From Corbicula japonica (taxonomy: Eukaryota; Mollusca; Bivalvia; Venerida; Cyrenidae): a stretch of DNA of 64,000 nucleotides. This document shows, one piece after another, positions 40,453 to 51,340 of this stretch. Location: assembly GCA_038501625.1 (NCBI GenBank), contig JAZAYU010000037.1:806001-870000 (forward strand), written 5' to 3'. The first letter of the stretch is position 1; each line of letters begins with the position of its first letter. Both the position numbers and the translations under genes were made by a program. A model generated the notes under the pieces. The model did no database searches. It was not told the origin of the DNA and worked only from the letters and a program-made list of their open reading frames with translations.

Positions 40453-43400
40453 TCAATATCCATAAGGTACAGTGTCAAAATTGTCCAGTTTTCTGCGTTT
40501 TGTATACACCATCTGATAACTTTTCTTTTCTTCTCTATTGTACAATTTTCGTTTTCTTTTATCTCTACAAATTTTACTGGGGTTTGTCACTGTTATGGTT
40601 TGAGTACTATTGGGGTCAGTCACTATGGCTTTCACACTTTCAAAATTAATGAGTTGACTATTTTTATAATGTAATGTAAATCCTCTGACTTTGCATGTTT
40701 CTTTGTTTTTGTTCGTTTTATACGCGTAATTTTTAGGACCGCCAGACACAAATTCTACGATGTGCTCCCCTCTACTAAGTTCATCCGTGAGTTCACCCAA
40801 GTAATCTCCTAACGGCGGATCATACTGTCCAGGGCGACTCACATAAATGACGCTGTCTGTATCGTAATACAGCACTCGCCTATCGAGCTTTTCGAGCACA
40901 CTGTAGAGTTTGAGTCTGGCCCAGCATGTCGTAAATGTAGCTAGGTAGATGTTTGTTTTATTATCCTCTGGTTGACAGTCTTGTTTATATTGCCACTCTA
41001 TTTGTATCATGTCATTTGAAAGTATATGAAAATTAAGAGGGTCTTTCGTCGGATCGGAAAACAGTTGGAAGAATAGGTTGGCCTCTAGTTCGTGAAAGAA
41101 CTCTGTCTGGCGCATATTGAGTCTCTGACCAAACTTGCCCCAAAAACTGTTGAGACATAATTTGGCCAAAGCTCTCAAACCCGGATTCTTCCGAATGTTT
41201 TCCTGATCCATTATGACACCTTCTTTCTCTAAATATTGTTGAATGTATTGTGTCGCATCTTCTCCTGTTTTGATCCAGTCAGGAGGACCGCTTGCCTCTT
41301 GCTTAAACTTTAGAAATGTGTTTATGTAATTGGCAAACAGTCCACCTGTTCTGGTTTTGGGGTCATATTGCGTAGTTTCCTCAAAGTGGTATACTTCGTA
41401 AATCTTTTTAATTTGATACCCTAATTGAACGGCTTTTTGAATCTCCGGAGTGCACCAAGTACCAGTCAACTCTCTTTCTCGATCTGAACATTCACATGGG
41501 TTTTGATTCTCAGTATCAGCGCAGGTCCTACATAGTGGGAATTTCAATTTGTTATTTGAGCGATACGGAAGTACAGGATGATAGAGTCCTCTAGGTGGTA
41601 ATATTTTTACTTTAGCGATTCCGAAATAGTTTTCTAAGTTTTTAAAGTCTTTGGTGATGATGGTGGGATGTCCTACGGGATACTGACAATACTTATTCAC
41701 CCATTGATACAAGCTCGCGAAATCCACGTACTTGATTTGTTCCTGGTCAAGTACTTGGTAATAAAGTTGACTAGCATTGGTGCGACCCCCGAAGAAACTT
41801 TCTCTAGGGTCTAACCTATCCATTAAATCTAAACTTTTAACAAATTCTTTGAGTTCGGTGTTTTGATTCTTTTGTTTCTTGAATTCGTGGTCCCAAATGC
41901 AAACATATTTCATGCCTAACTTTTCAATGTATGCTTTCTTTTTCAATGTTAACGCGTACAGTTCATTTAATGATTGATTGGTGAGTGGATGGCGCGTTTC
42001 CTCTCGGTTGTCTGCGAAACAATCAGGGCATCCATGAAAGATACAACCGTGATATTCATAGGCCGTGTTTGTTTCTTCGCAGTAACCGTCTAATTTATAA
42101 CGTGTTCCCGGTAAAGATTTCTCCCCTATATTTAAAGCGTGTTGAATCTTCACATTTTTCTGACACGCCATCCACTCTAACCATTGTATGGACGCTTCAC
42201 TGTATTGATCGTTGTAACCACTGGGAGGAACTTTTGCTATTGGGGAACTAACAAACTCTCTCTCTTTCACTTTCTCATTCCGTAGTTCGGTTTCGCAAAT
42301 CCATTCGTTTCCCCTTTTTACCGATAGCTTCCCATCTAATACTTTAGCCGGAATCCAATCGTTGTTGCCTTCTAATTTCACTTTCCATTCTTCTTCCAAA
42401 AATTTTGTTCTAAAAACATTCATGCAAACGGAAGCTATGGTGACGGAATCGAATGGGTCTACGGCGCCGAACCACTTTTCGTCTTTCTTTCCTTTCTCAT
42501 TCACGACCTCAGCTTTTTCACCCGTAGCACTCATTAACAAGTCTCTAAATTTCAAACAGGATTGCCTTAAAATATCTACATCGCTTCTACAATACTCTAA
42601 CATTTCTTTTCTAAACTCAAACACTTCATTCTTTCTCTCATTCAACCACACTAACAATTCGGTTCTCTCTTTCTCACTCATAAAGTCGTGACCATAATAT
42701 CGAGCATCTGGGTAAGGGCCTACATAATTTTGATTTTTGGCAGTATTGAAATAATGGGGAACCCATCCTTTCTTCAATTCAGTCAATCCAAAAGCGTTAG
42801 GGAGGGCCGACAACCTCATAGGTAAAAAGTTGAGACTGTCAATCACTTTGATATGTAAATCTGACTCTATTGTCATATACATAATCTTTGAACCACTGTA
42901 AATAATCTTGGTGGGTCTCATGGATTGGTCTATTAAATATTCTAACAAAAAATAACCGTCATAACCTTTCATATTATGCGCTAATACTTTGAAATATGTG
43001 TGCTGCGGAGAAAATAACCATTCACAAAATTTTTCGGCGGTATCGGCTCCTTCAAACGTGATTTCTCTGAATCCGCATGTCCCGGGACACGGTCCTGGGT
43101 CTTCATTGTCATGCAGATCAGAGTTGTCACATTCATCGCAGCGTGTCCCGCACTTTGTACAAACAGATTCTGGAGTTAACGGTTTATCGATACATTTTTG
43201 ACAGACTGAATGTGCTACTACAAAGTTTGGTCTATGCGTGGCTTTTCCGCACCAAAATGATTTACAGTGCTGACATTTAGAGCAAGATTTACATACCTGT
43301 TGTGTTTGACAATCTTTACATCCATGTTTCGTGTTAGGTTTGTATCCATTTTCGCATTCTGACAATTCATCTTGACTACATTCGAAATCGAAAAATATAA

Positions 43401-45105
43401 AGTTAGAATTGTAGTGTTCCTTTGCTGGCGTTGCTCTTAAGTAACATAAATGACCTTCCATAACGTATTGCTCGCACGATGTACACTGGTATTCTCCGCA
43501 CTGGTGATCTTCTTTATTCCTTTTATCTGTTCTTATAACTTTGTTGCATTGAGGGCACTTCCAATATTTCTGGCATTGCGAGGTGCCGCTGGGCTTGTCT
43601 TTAAATTTTCCGTTCTTGTGGACCGGCTTTTCTTTATGATTTTTATAACAGTCGGGGGATCTGCATTCCATATTGCAGTCTTGACACTTTACTGGATGTT
43701 CTGTTTTAGGGCACTGGTCTCTTTTACACACGATGCAATAGGTGTCGCATTGGTGTTTTTCGCGGTGATCAAAGTGTTTGAGACATTTGGAACAAAAATA
43801 TATTGCGCTGAAAAAACCCGTGATGCTGGTGATGGCGTGAAAGTGGTCATCGTCCACCAAATAGATATAAATACAGGGACGTTCGTCAGTACTGGCGCTG
43901 GTGATGAACTTGTTGCCCAGCCTCGCACTGACCACCATTACGCGAACTCCCAGGGTTTCTTCAAACGCTTCAACATCGTTGAAACTCGCCGGTCTATCTA
44001 ACGGAACTCCTGCCAAATGACTTATGGCCACCGCCAACTGTCTCTGTTCGTCCCTTTGCTTTGTCATTAATTGATTGTAATAACTTTCTGGTACTTTACG
44101 GTTTTCAAGTATAAGTTGAAGATTGCTTTTCTTGTTTCTGGTTTTAGCAATCTCTTTCCATTCTTCCGGTGTGCATTTATTCAGTTTGGCCCAGCCGACC
44201 CCTATCGCTCTCGCCATACAGAGTTGATCGTCATTCTCTATCGTCACAATCGACTTTTTAAGTTTTAAAGAATTGTTCTTGCCTTTAAGTTTGTTGATTC
44301 TGCGCCGTGGTCCGCCGCTTCCTTTAGGTAAATCGATACTGCCAATGGAGATGTCAAAACTTTCGTCAATGGCGAGATCTTTGTTACTATTAAGCACTCT
44401 TTCCAGCGTTGCCATTACTGTGTCGGCATTCAGCTGGTCCCAGGCCTGCAGAGGTACTACGATCGGGTCATGGAGTCCTTCGTGATGGATCACCACTCTT
44501 CCCAGATCGTTCCCCGCCAAATCGCCCCGGGCTTGGTCCAGCACATCGTCAAACAACCGGTGAAGTCCTTTACGTACATCTTGTAGCCTCTCTCCCCTAT
44601 ACTGCTCATCAATTTTCACCTGGTAGGTACGGTCAATTGCCGCATTTTTTGCGTACGTTCTCTCCGATTTCTTTCTAATAGTATACTGAAGTCCTGACGG
44701 GCCTGGCTGAGGCTCGTCCCCACCCCCAATCATTTCATGAGACTCGGGGTTCCACTCACCATCATTGACACATATGTTGGCTGTTTCTTCCATTTCTTCG
44801 TCAAACAATATAGCCTTTATGCACTGCTCTATCTCTTCCTGCTCTCTTACGTATTCGAGAGCTAACTCCAAATCATCTTCACGGATAGGTTCTGTAATGA
44901 ATATTGGTCCATCCAGATCTCGTAATATATTGTCCAAATTTTCATTCACAAACTCATCGTTGTACTCGCGGTTCCGTAACTGGAACAAACGAAATCGCAC
45001 GATCGGGGAATCCTGTATTCCCCATGTCGCCGCAAAGTTCATCAGTTCATCAGCGTCGGTGTAAGAATTCACCATTGTCTCAAAGGTAGCCACGATATTT
45101 TCCAT
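40453..45105 (-). CDS. POLB: Protein-primed-type family B DNA polymerase
   Basis: 1,550 residues, uninterrupted. An acidic N-terminus is followed by a domain starting DDQLCMARAI (about 293) with a later DDDHFHAI, which looks like a cysteine-hydrolase-type module. A Cys/His-rich zinc region follows at about 430-560. Exonuclease motifs are FFDFECS (about 571), AHNMKGYDG (about 712) and YCRSDVDIL (about 840). An insert with YHGCIFHGCPDC lies near 1022. Polymerase motif A is DFASLYQ (about 1127), motif B KLCLNSFWGKFG (about 1320), motif C YYDTDSVIY (about 1415). It ends in a basic tail. It would copy the linear element, probably protein-primed at the TIR ends. It starts just inside the right TIR. 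Confidence 0.96.
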   Translation of the reverse strand: MENIVATFETMVNSYTDADELMNFAATWGIQDSPIVRFRLFQLRNREYNDEFVNENLDNILRDLDGPIFITEPIREDDLELALEYVREQEEIEQCIKAILFDEEMEETANICVNDGEWNPESHEMIGGGDEPQPGPSGLQYTIRKKSERTYAKNAAIDRTYQVKIDEQYRGERLQDVRKGLHRLFDDVLDQARGDLAGNDLGRVVIHHEGLHDPIVVPLQAWDQLNADTVMATLERVLNSNKDLAIDESFDISIGSIDLPKGSGGPRRRINKLKGKNNSLKLKKSIVTIENDDQLCMARAIGVGWAKLNKCTPEEWKEIAKTRNKKSNLQLILENRKVPESYYNQLMTKQRDEQRQLAVAISHLAGVPLDRPASFNDVEAFEETLGVRVMVVSARLGNKFITSASTDERPCIYIYLVDDDHFHAITSITGFFSAIYFCSKCLKHFDHREKHQCDTYCIVCKRDQCPKTEHPVKCQDCNMECRSPDCYKNHKEKPVHKNGKFKDKPSGTSQCQKYWKCPQCNKVIRTDKRNKEDHQCGEYQCTSCEQYVMEGHLCYLRATPAKEHYNSNFIFFDFECSQDELSECENGYKPNTKHGCKDCQTQQVCKSCSKCQHCKSFWCGKATHRPNFVVAHSVCQKCIDKPLTPESVCTKCGTRCDECDNSDLHDNEDPGPCPGTCGFREITFEGADTAEKFCEWLFSPQHTYFKVLAHNMKGYDGYFLLEYLIDQSMRPTKIIYSGSKIMYMTIESDLHIKVIDSLNFLPMRLSALPNAFGLTELKKGWVPHYFNTAKNQNYVGPYPDARYYGHDFMSEKERTELLVWLNERKNEVFEFRKEMLEYCRSDVDILRQSCLKFRDLLMSATGEKAEVVNEKGKKDEKWFGAVDPFDSVTIASVCMNVFRTKFLEEEWKVKLEGNNDWIPAKVLDGKLSVKRGNEWICETELRNEKVKEREFVSSPIAKVPPSGYNDQYSEASIQWLEWMACQKNVKIQHALNIGEKSLPGTRYKLDGYCEETNTAYEYHGCIFHGCPDCFADNREETRHPLTNQSLNELYALTLKKKAYIEKLGMKYVCIWDHEFKKQKNQNTELKEFVKSLDLMDRLDPRESFFGGRTNASQLYYQVLDQEQIKYVDFASLYQWVNKYCQYPVGHPTIITKDFKNLENYFGIAKVKILPPRGLYHPVLPYRSNNKLKFPLCRTCADTENQNPCECSDRERELTGTWCTPEIQKAVQLGYQIKKIYEVYHFEETTQYDPKTRTGGLFANYINTFLKFKQEASGPPDWIKTGEDATQYIQQYLEKEGVIMDQENIRKNPGLRALAKLCLNSFWGKFGQRLNMRQTEFFHELEANLFFQLFSDPTKDPLNFHILSNDMIQIEWQYKQDCQPEDNKTNIYLATFTTCWARLKLYSVLEKLDRRVLYYDTDSVIYVSRPGQYDPPLGDYLGELTDELSRGEHIVEFVSGGPKNYAYKTNKNKETCKVRGFTLHYKNSQLINFESVKAIVTDPNSTQTITVTNPSKICRDKRKRKLYNREEKKSYQMVYTKRRKLDNFDTVPYGY

Positions 45106-45150
45106 GTTTGAGTTCTGAAGTCAGAATAATTTAGACAGTCAGAACTCGTT

Positions 45151-45158
45151 CTTTTATA
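45151..45158 (-). promoter_or_regulatory. TATA box of the polymerase gene
   Basis: TATAAAAG on the minus strand about 45 bp before the ATG, with the same downstream start region as the leftmost gene at the other end. Confidence 0.65.
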
Positions 45159-45255
45159 CGATAAGATGAGCCTCGATTTCAGAACGTGACTTTCATCTTA
45201 TTGGTTGTTATTTAAAGAAACAAGTAATGCGCTTTCTTTTTTTAGAAATCTCGTC

Positions 45256-47764
45256 ATAGGTTTTGAACGCGATTGGTTGTCTATTTTTGAGAAATCACTT
45301 CATCATTAACATTAGTTATTTTTAGGAACAACGGCTATTTTCGGAAATTTAATTAGTTTTTCCATCAAGCGCATTTTACGCCTGAACGCAAATAAAACAT
45401 GCCTCACCGCTATTTCGTCCCTTTAATGACTTTTCCGTCAATCACACTTCACGCCTGAATGCAAAATAGACAGGCCCCACTGGGCTTTCCGTGATTTAAT
45501 GACTTTTCCAATAATCGCAGCTTTATGACTGATCACAAGATAAACACGCCTCTCTGCTACTTCGGCGATTTAATGAGTTTTCCACCTGAGTCTAAAAATA
45601 GGGTCCGGAAACGGTATGACCATATTGGGAAGATCGTAATGTTGAAAATAGATACGCATTGTAAACGTTGGTTCCTTTATGAACTGGACATTGAAGGATA
45701 AACATCGCGTATTTTTTTCTGTGTGGGACTTATTAAAAGCAAAATGCTTCAGCTTATTTTTTTTTTGCATATTATCACAGAAATGTATTTGATGAGTAGA
45801 TTTATGAAAGTGAAATAATTCATGCGTCTTCAGTAATTGCTTTTATTTTTTGACATAATACATCGATGCTGGTTATCGTTGGAACGAGATCGATGTGTAG
45901 AAGTCAGATTTAAACCGGAAGTGAAATCAGTCATGCGTATCATCATTAGTATTTGCTTATATTTTGACATAATATAGTGATGTTGGGTATCGTTGGTACG
46001 AGTTCGATGTGTAGAAGTCAGATTTATGGTCGAACCGGAAGTGAAATCAGTCATGCGTATCATCTTCGGTATTTGCTTTTATTTTGACATAATATAGTGA
46101 TGTTGGGTATCGTTGGAACGAGTTCGATGAGTAGAAGTCAGATTTTGTGGTCAAACCGGAAGTGAAATCAGTCATGCGTATCATCATTAGTATTTGCTTA
46201 TATTTTGACATGATACAGTGATGTTGGGTATCGTTGAAACGAGTTCGATGTGTAGAAGTCAGATTTATGGTCGAACCGGAAGTGAAAGCATTCATGCGTA
46301 TCATCATGAGTATTTGCTTATATTTTGACATGATACAGTGATGTTGGGTATCGTTGGAACGAGTTCGATGAGTAGAAGTCAGATTTTTTGGTCGAACCGG
46401 AAGTGAAATCAGTCATGCGTATCATCTTTAGTATTTGCTTATATTTTGACATCATATAGTGATGTTGGGTATCGTTGAAACAAGTTCGATGTGTAGAAGT
46501 CAGATTTATGGTCGAACCGGAAGTGAAATCATTCACACGGAACCAACGGGTTATCTCGGTTATTTTAAGACGAAACCATGTCGTGTAAGGTATCGAACAA
46601 AACGTCTCAACATGTTCTATGCAATGCTATTGACATTTTCTCTCCGTCTAGAGCCGAGTCCCTGACCCTCAATGGACGCGAACCAGGCTCTAGATCGGGT
46701 ATACGAGTCAGCTCCGTATACTTCCGGGAGATCATGTCATTCTAAAAATAACCCCGTGATATCATTCTAAAAATAACCCCGTGATGTCATTCTAAATTTA
46801 GAACCGCGCTGCCTCCAACATGACGTCATGAGCATGAGTCATATCCAATATGGCAGCCGCGCATGCGCAGTCATGAGGGTAAACCGACGATCTTACTACC
46901 GGAAGTGAAATCAGTCATGCGTATCATCTTCGGTATTTGCTTTTATTTTGACATAATATAGTGATGTTGGGTATCGTTGGAACGAGTTCGATGAGTAGAA
47001 GTCAGATTTTGTGGTCAAACCGGAAGTGAAATCAGTCATGCGTATCATCATTAGTATTTGCTTATATTTTGACATGATACAGTGATGTTGGGTATCGTTG
47101 AAACGAGTTCGATGTGTAGAAGTCAGATTTATGGTCGAACCGGAAGTGAAAGCATTCATGCGTATCATCATGAGTATTTGCTTATATTTTGACATGATAC
47201 AGTGATGTTGGGTATCGTTGGAACGAGTTCGATGAGTAGAAGTCAGATTTTTTGGTCGAACCGGAAGTGAAATCAGTCATGCGTATCATCTTTAGTATTT
47301 GCTTATATTTTGACATCATATAGTGATGTTGGGTATCGTTGAAACAAGTTCGATGTGTAGAAGTCAGATTTATGGTCGAACCGGAAGTGAAATCATTCAC
47401 ACGGAACCAACGGGTTATCTCGGTTATTTTAAGACGAAACCATGTCGTGTAAGGTATCGAACAAAACGTCTCAACATGTTCTATGCAATGCTATTGACAT
47501 TTTCTCTCCGTCTAGAGCCGAGTCCCTGACCCTCAATGGACGCGAACCAGGCTCTAGATCGGGTATACGAGTCAGCTCCGTATACTTCCGGGAGATCATG
47601 TCATTCTAAAAATAACCCCGTGATATCATTCTAAAAATAACCCCGTGATGTCATTCTAAATTTAGAACCGCGCTGCCTCCAACATGACGTCATGAGCATG
47701 AGTCATATCCAATATGGCAGCCGCGCATGCGCAGTCATGAGGGTAAACCGACGATCTTACTACT
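45256..47764 (-). repeat. Right terminal inverted repeat, with the outer part duplicated
   Basis: The inverse of 30782-32426 occupies 45256-46899, lacking only the very last base. The last 864 bp are then repeated once more to 47764, where the true end and the target duplication are found. Confidence 0.95.
46036..47763 (-). repeat. 864-bp direct tandem duplication at the right Polinton end
   Basis: 46036-46899 and 46900-47763 correspond base for base with a constant offset of 864. The junction reads CTTACTAC/CGGAAG, with the outer terminus joined to a 120-bp repeat unit through a two-base overlap (AC). Confidence 0.97.
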
Positions 47765-47770
47765 ACAGTA
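47765..47770. repeat. Target-site duplication ACAGTA, right
   Basis: Matches 30776-30781 and directly follows CTTACTACT. Confidence 0.95.
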
Positions 47771-48664
47771 GTATAACCTAGGATGAACTAACTTCGATAC
47801 TTTAATTTAGCTTTCGTACTAATATACTATCTTTTATATTTTGTCAACAATCAACTACAGTATATAACGACGTGGGCAGAAATATGTATTTCCATTACTG
47901 CCCATGAACATGCTTAATTAAACCGAGACTGCCATATCTTCGTATTTGTCGTGTTCATTGGCTTTCAAACTTCCATTTTCATCCTTTTTTTACGTGATGT
48001 GGAAATAATTAAGTTGCATTTATAAACGAAATAGATTTCGTTGTTATATTTTTAAAAGAAAGAAGTTCGTTTAATCAGCGCGTACATTATTTGTAGCACA
48101 TTTTCTGTCTTTATATAATGTTACCAGTAATAACTGATAAGGTCGGTGTTGTAATTTGTTATTTATTGTATCAACCATTATATTAGGTTGTTACTAGAAT
48201 GTCGTTTCCAGTAGTTAACGTTGAATGATGACTGTAGACTAAAAAAACAATGGACAATATCTCCATACAAATTTCAGTCATTACAGTTTAACCACAAAAT
48301 TTATTTCGAACATTCACTGAAACAACTCTAACCTGATCGAAAAATCAAACTGAAACTATCGAAGTGTTTTTTTTTGTAAACGCTAAAATCATAATGTATA
48401 ACCTAATCTCTCAGAAATTATTTGCCCTTGAAAATAATTGTTTCTGCCTTTGAAATGTTCTCATAGTTCGCACACAGCGCTGAAAATAAACGGCAACTTT
48501 AGTAGGTTAGCGAGAGCATTTTTTTTTATCAGATGCCGTAATCAATCGTTAAACCTTTACCGATCAGGGCCATGTACTTTACAAACGAAGCTGCTGTAGC
48601 ACATGTGAACGGGCGAGATTTGTATATCGCTTGAAGGTTTTCACCAATACAACGCGGCGTTTTT
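47771..48664. other. Non-coding flank
   Basis: AT-rich with no gene seen. 48583-48657 belongs to the dispersed repeat also found at 10562-10640 (inverted) and 58905-58982. Confidence 0.5.
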
Positions 48665-48790
48665 ATACTGGCGCGCATGCGCCAGTATTAACTAACGATG
48701 CTGTGAACTCTGCGACGCGCAGTACTTAACTTCGGGTGTATCATTGCGACCACGAGAGCGTATCAAGTAATTGACTGTTTCACTGCGCAT
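48665..48790 (+). mobile_element. Left end of a second GCAT-loop hairpin element
   Basis: A perfect hairpin ATACTGGCGC-GCAT-GCGCCAGTAT (48665-48688) after TTTTT is followed by GACGCGCAGT and TTAACTTC-GGTGTATCA text shared with 2888-2925. Its stem sequence recurs at 58832-58841 next to the same right-end hairpin as in copy 1, so the element may once have spanned that 10-kb interval, now split by other insertions. Confidence 0.5.
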
Positions 48791-49171
48791 GTCTGTACTT
48801 CATCAGACAAGCAAGACAGTAGTAAACCAATTTTGTCTGGCGATTATAGTCGCCAGAGAATCCTTAGCGAGCTTCAGTTATCTTTCCTTAAGTTTTAAAA
48901 TATCCGGTAATCCCCACGCTTTCAAGTAAAGAACATTCTGCTGGAGAATAACTAATTAGTGTTAGATTGAAAAATACAACAAACTCAGAGTCATATTACA
49001 AGATATTTACCATGATCCCAACAAGGTTGCTGATAGCAATTTGATGCCACTTCACTGTCGGTCACTGATTTATTGCCATACTTATGTTGGAATGCCTACT
49101 ATACTGAGATATGTCAAACCTTCGAGTTGCACAAATGATGCAGAATTTTTGCCATATAATGTCGTTCATTG

Positions 49172-49378
49172 CACAGGGGCTTTGAACACGGACCCCGTTT
49201 TTTTCAAAATGCCGCCCCCAAAGAAAAAGATGGTCTACACAGGGTCTACACTGGATAAACACATCATTTTTGTTTTGTTTTGTTAAATGATGTGTTTATT
49301 CAGTGTAGACCCTCATTTTTTTTTGGGGGGGGGGGGCAGCATTTGAAGAAAACGGGGTCCGTCTACAAAGCCCCTGTG
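49172..49378. mobile_element. hAT-type MITE with 8-bp target duplication
   Basis: The two halves are long imperfect inverses: CACAGGGGCTTTG at the left, CAAAGCCCCTGTG at the right, and GGGTCTACACTG / CAGTGTAGACCC inside. GTTCATTG flanks both sides (49164-49171 and 49379-49386). Eight-base duplications and CAGGGG ends fit the hAT superfamily. No coding capacity. Confidence 0.85.
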
Positions 49379-49672
49379 GTTCATTGCGCTGTTTACACCT
49401 TCTTGTTGCTGGTTTAATAAAAAGTATAAGATTTACCGCTTCTTTTGTTTACCACAAGTGGTGCATATATACTCTTTGTCCATGACAAGTTTTATCATGA
49501 ATTATTGTGATGAGCAATAGGCCTAGTTGATAAGAAGCTGGAAAGAAAATTTTAAAATATATACAGAAAGCAAGTGTAACGTCACCCAGCAGCCAATCAG
49601 AGGCCTCTAGTTGTTGGTTTACAACAGTCGTTTATTTTGTGATAACGACGGAGAAACAGTCTAATCAAGTAA

Positions 49673-49900
49673 GTGGTCACCGCGAGAGCAGGCCGAAATG
49701 TTCTGCACAAGTGTGAAGCACAATGCAGCACACCATTCCACGAATTCTGAGCGATTGATAGTAAGTTTCCGTGTAATTTTGGAGCATCCATGCCAAAAAT
49801 TCCATCGAACAATGTAGAGTGTACGGCAGTGAACAAGCAACTGGATATGAATGAGTAGTTTAGTTACGCCTGAAAGATTTCGTAGTTGTGTGGCATAAAA
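49673..49900 (+). repeat. Dispersed repeat shared with 2958-3210
   Basis: GGTCACCGCGAGAGCAGGCC and later GAGTAGTTTAGTTACG text match the interior of the hairpin element at 2838-3800. Confidence 0.75.
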
Positions 49901-50436
49901 AGTAGTGCATTTTAAGAAAATACAAATATTTCGAGAAGGAATGCGAACTTTGAAAGATAATTCTACAAATAAAAAAAGAAAACAATTTAATGTTGTGATT
50001 CGAACAACTATGAAAGGATATTAAAAGAACGATTAAAAACAAATCAGTCACGTGACAAGCGGGAGATAGCGTGGGTTGCCATTTTGGTTAGGTTGGAGTA
50101 GTTGTGGATCGAGATTTTGCTCGGCTAACAAGGACCGGGCCGGGTCCCAGTGTTCTCCCCAGACAACCGTTAACAAGCTTTGATCTATTTCCAACAAGTA
50201 TTAAATTCGCCGACATCCGTTTATTCAAAATCGACATGTCATAATTTTCTGTTTCTTGCATTGTAAACACAGGTCGCTTTTCAATTGACCTTACGCTGGC
50301 CGTTTGACTGACAGTGCAATTAACCAATCAGAGTATCGCGCTGATAAACCTTGTTACTATCCGCCATTTTGTCCGTCAAACTGACCAGCTTGTCTGACAT
50401 CAAATATTCAAGTTTATGTTTAAAATTTCATTAATA

Positions 50437-50574
50437 ATGGTGAAAAGGTGCTGCTACGACCATTGCAATTCTGACACTAGATATCCGGAGAGGCAAGCGA
50501 ATGGAATTAGGTTTAATCCGTACCCTAAACCAACAACAAATGTGGAAAAAAAGCTAAACATACTGATTAACTGA
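50437..50574 (+). pseudogene. THAP zinc-finger N-terminal fragment
   Basis: 45 codons starting MVKRCCYDHCNSDTRYPER, then FNPYPKPTTNVEKKL: the C-x-x-x-C start and the PxP helix approach of a THAP DNA-binding domain. The frame ends at TGA before the C-terminal Cys/His and AVPTIF box, so it is a first exon or a fragment. THAP domains bind DNA in P-type transposases and host regulators. Confidence 0.6.
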
Positions 50575-51119
50575 TAAATCTTGGGACTTTTTAAAAATGA
50601 TTAATTAGATAAAAGATATTTAGGGGGATAATTTATTCTAAATTTCAATTGACCATGGTGGTTTATGTTTTACTTTACATCGAAAACTTTATTTTTTGAT
50701 AAAGCTTAAAAGCCGCATCAAATGATTGTTATAATACGATAAAGATAATAAAGATAATTTGCATCTGTCAATCGCGGGCCAGTATTATATTCGTTGCCAT
50801 CTCTAGTATTGTATCATAGAGTTGTAATATTAATCAATGTAATTAAAATTATTAAAACGTTCTTCACAATTGCCGTCATTAAATCTAGTTTTGGTATATC
50901 ATCGTAAATCGCTGGTCTCTAATACATTCACTCTTTTATGAAAAATAACAAATAATACTCTTTAACTAGTATTATAGTAATAAACTATTCATTAAGGGTA
51001 TATTTGGTATAAATTCTTATGATTAAATCATAAATTTGTTAAAACCAGCAAAATATTTTAAAATAATAACCATTTCAAATGAATTAACTGGTAGGGTATA
51101 CTAGAAATTCGTTTTTTAC

Positions 51120-51340
51120 GGGAGAGGTTGAAATGTCTTTAATAATATGGGTTGAAATGTCTTCAATATAAATTAAAGAGTTGAAAAAATAAATATGTTT
51201 TGATTTTATGGGTTGAAATGTCCAATGGGATAAGGGTTGAACAGTCTTCATTTAAGAGGTTGATAAGTCGATGGGTTAAAAATTCTTCGTTTTGAACGAT
51301 GGGTTGAAAATTATGTCTAGCGGTTGAAATGTCCGTCACC
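51120..51340 (+). repeat. Degenerate GGGTTGAAATGTC repeats
   Basis: About nine variants of GGGTTGAAATGTCTT occur every 15-30 bases, with irregular spacing. No coding meaning is evident. Confidence 0.6.

Larger units (their letters stand above)
30782..47764. mobile_element. Complete Polinton/Maverick, 16,983 bp
   Basis: Bounded by AGTAGTAAGATCGTCGG and its inverse CTTACTACT at the right end, with 6-bp target duplications on both sides. It carries the Polinton core set: family-B polymerase, retroviral-type integrase, FtsK/HerA-type ATPase, adenovirus-type protease, major and minor capsid proteins. Extra genes encode tandem PC4, TBP, BIR and small proteins. Every ORF is uninterrupted, and the two inverted repeats differ at very few positions. 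Both facts suggest a recent insertion and possibly a functional element or integrated virus. The size is typical for the class (15-20 kb). Confidence 0.97.

Noticed and set aside
43450..44001. 183-codon plus-strand ORF opposite the polymerase
   Set aside because: Lies wholly antisense to well-supported polymerase coding sequence.
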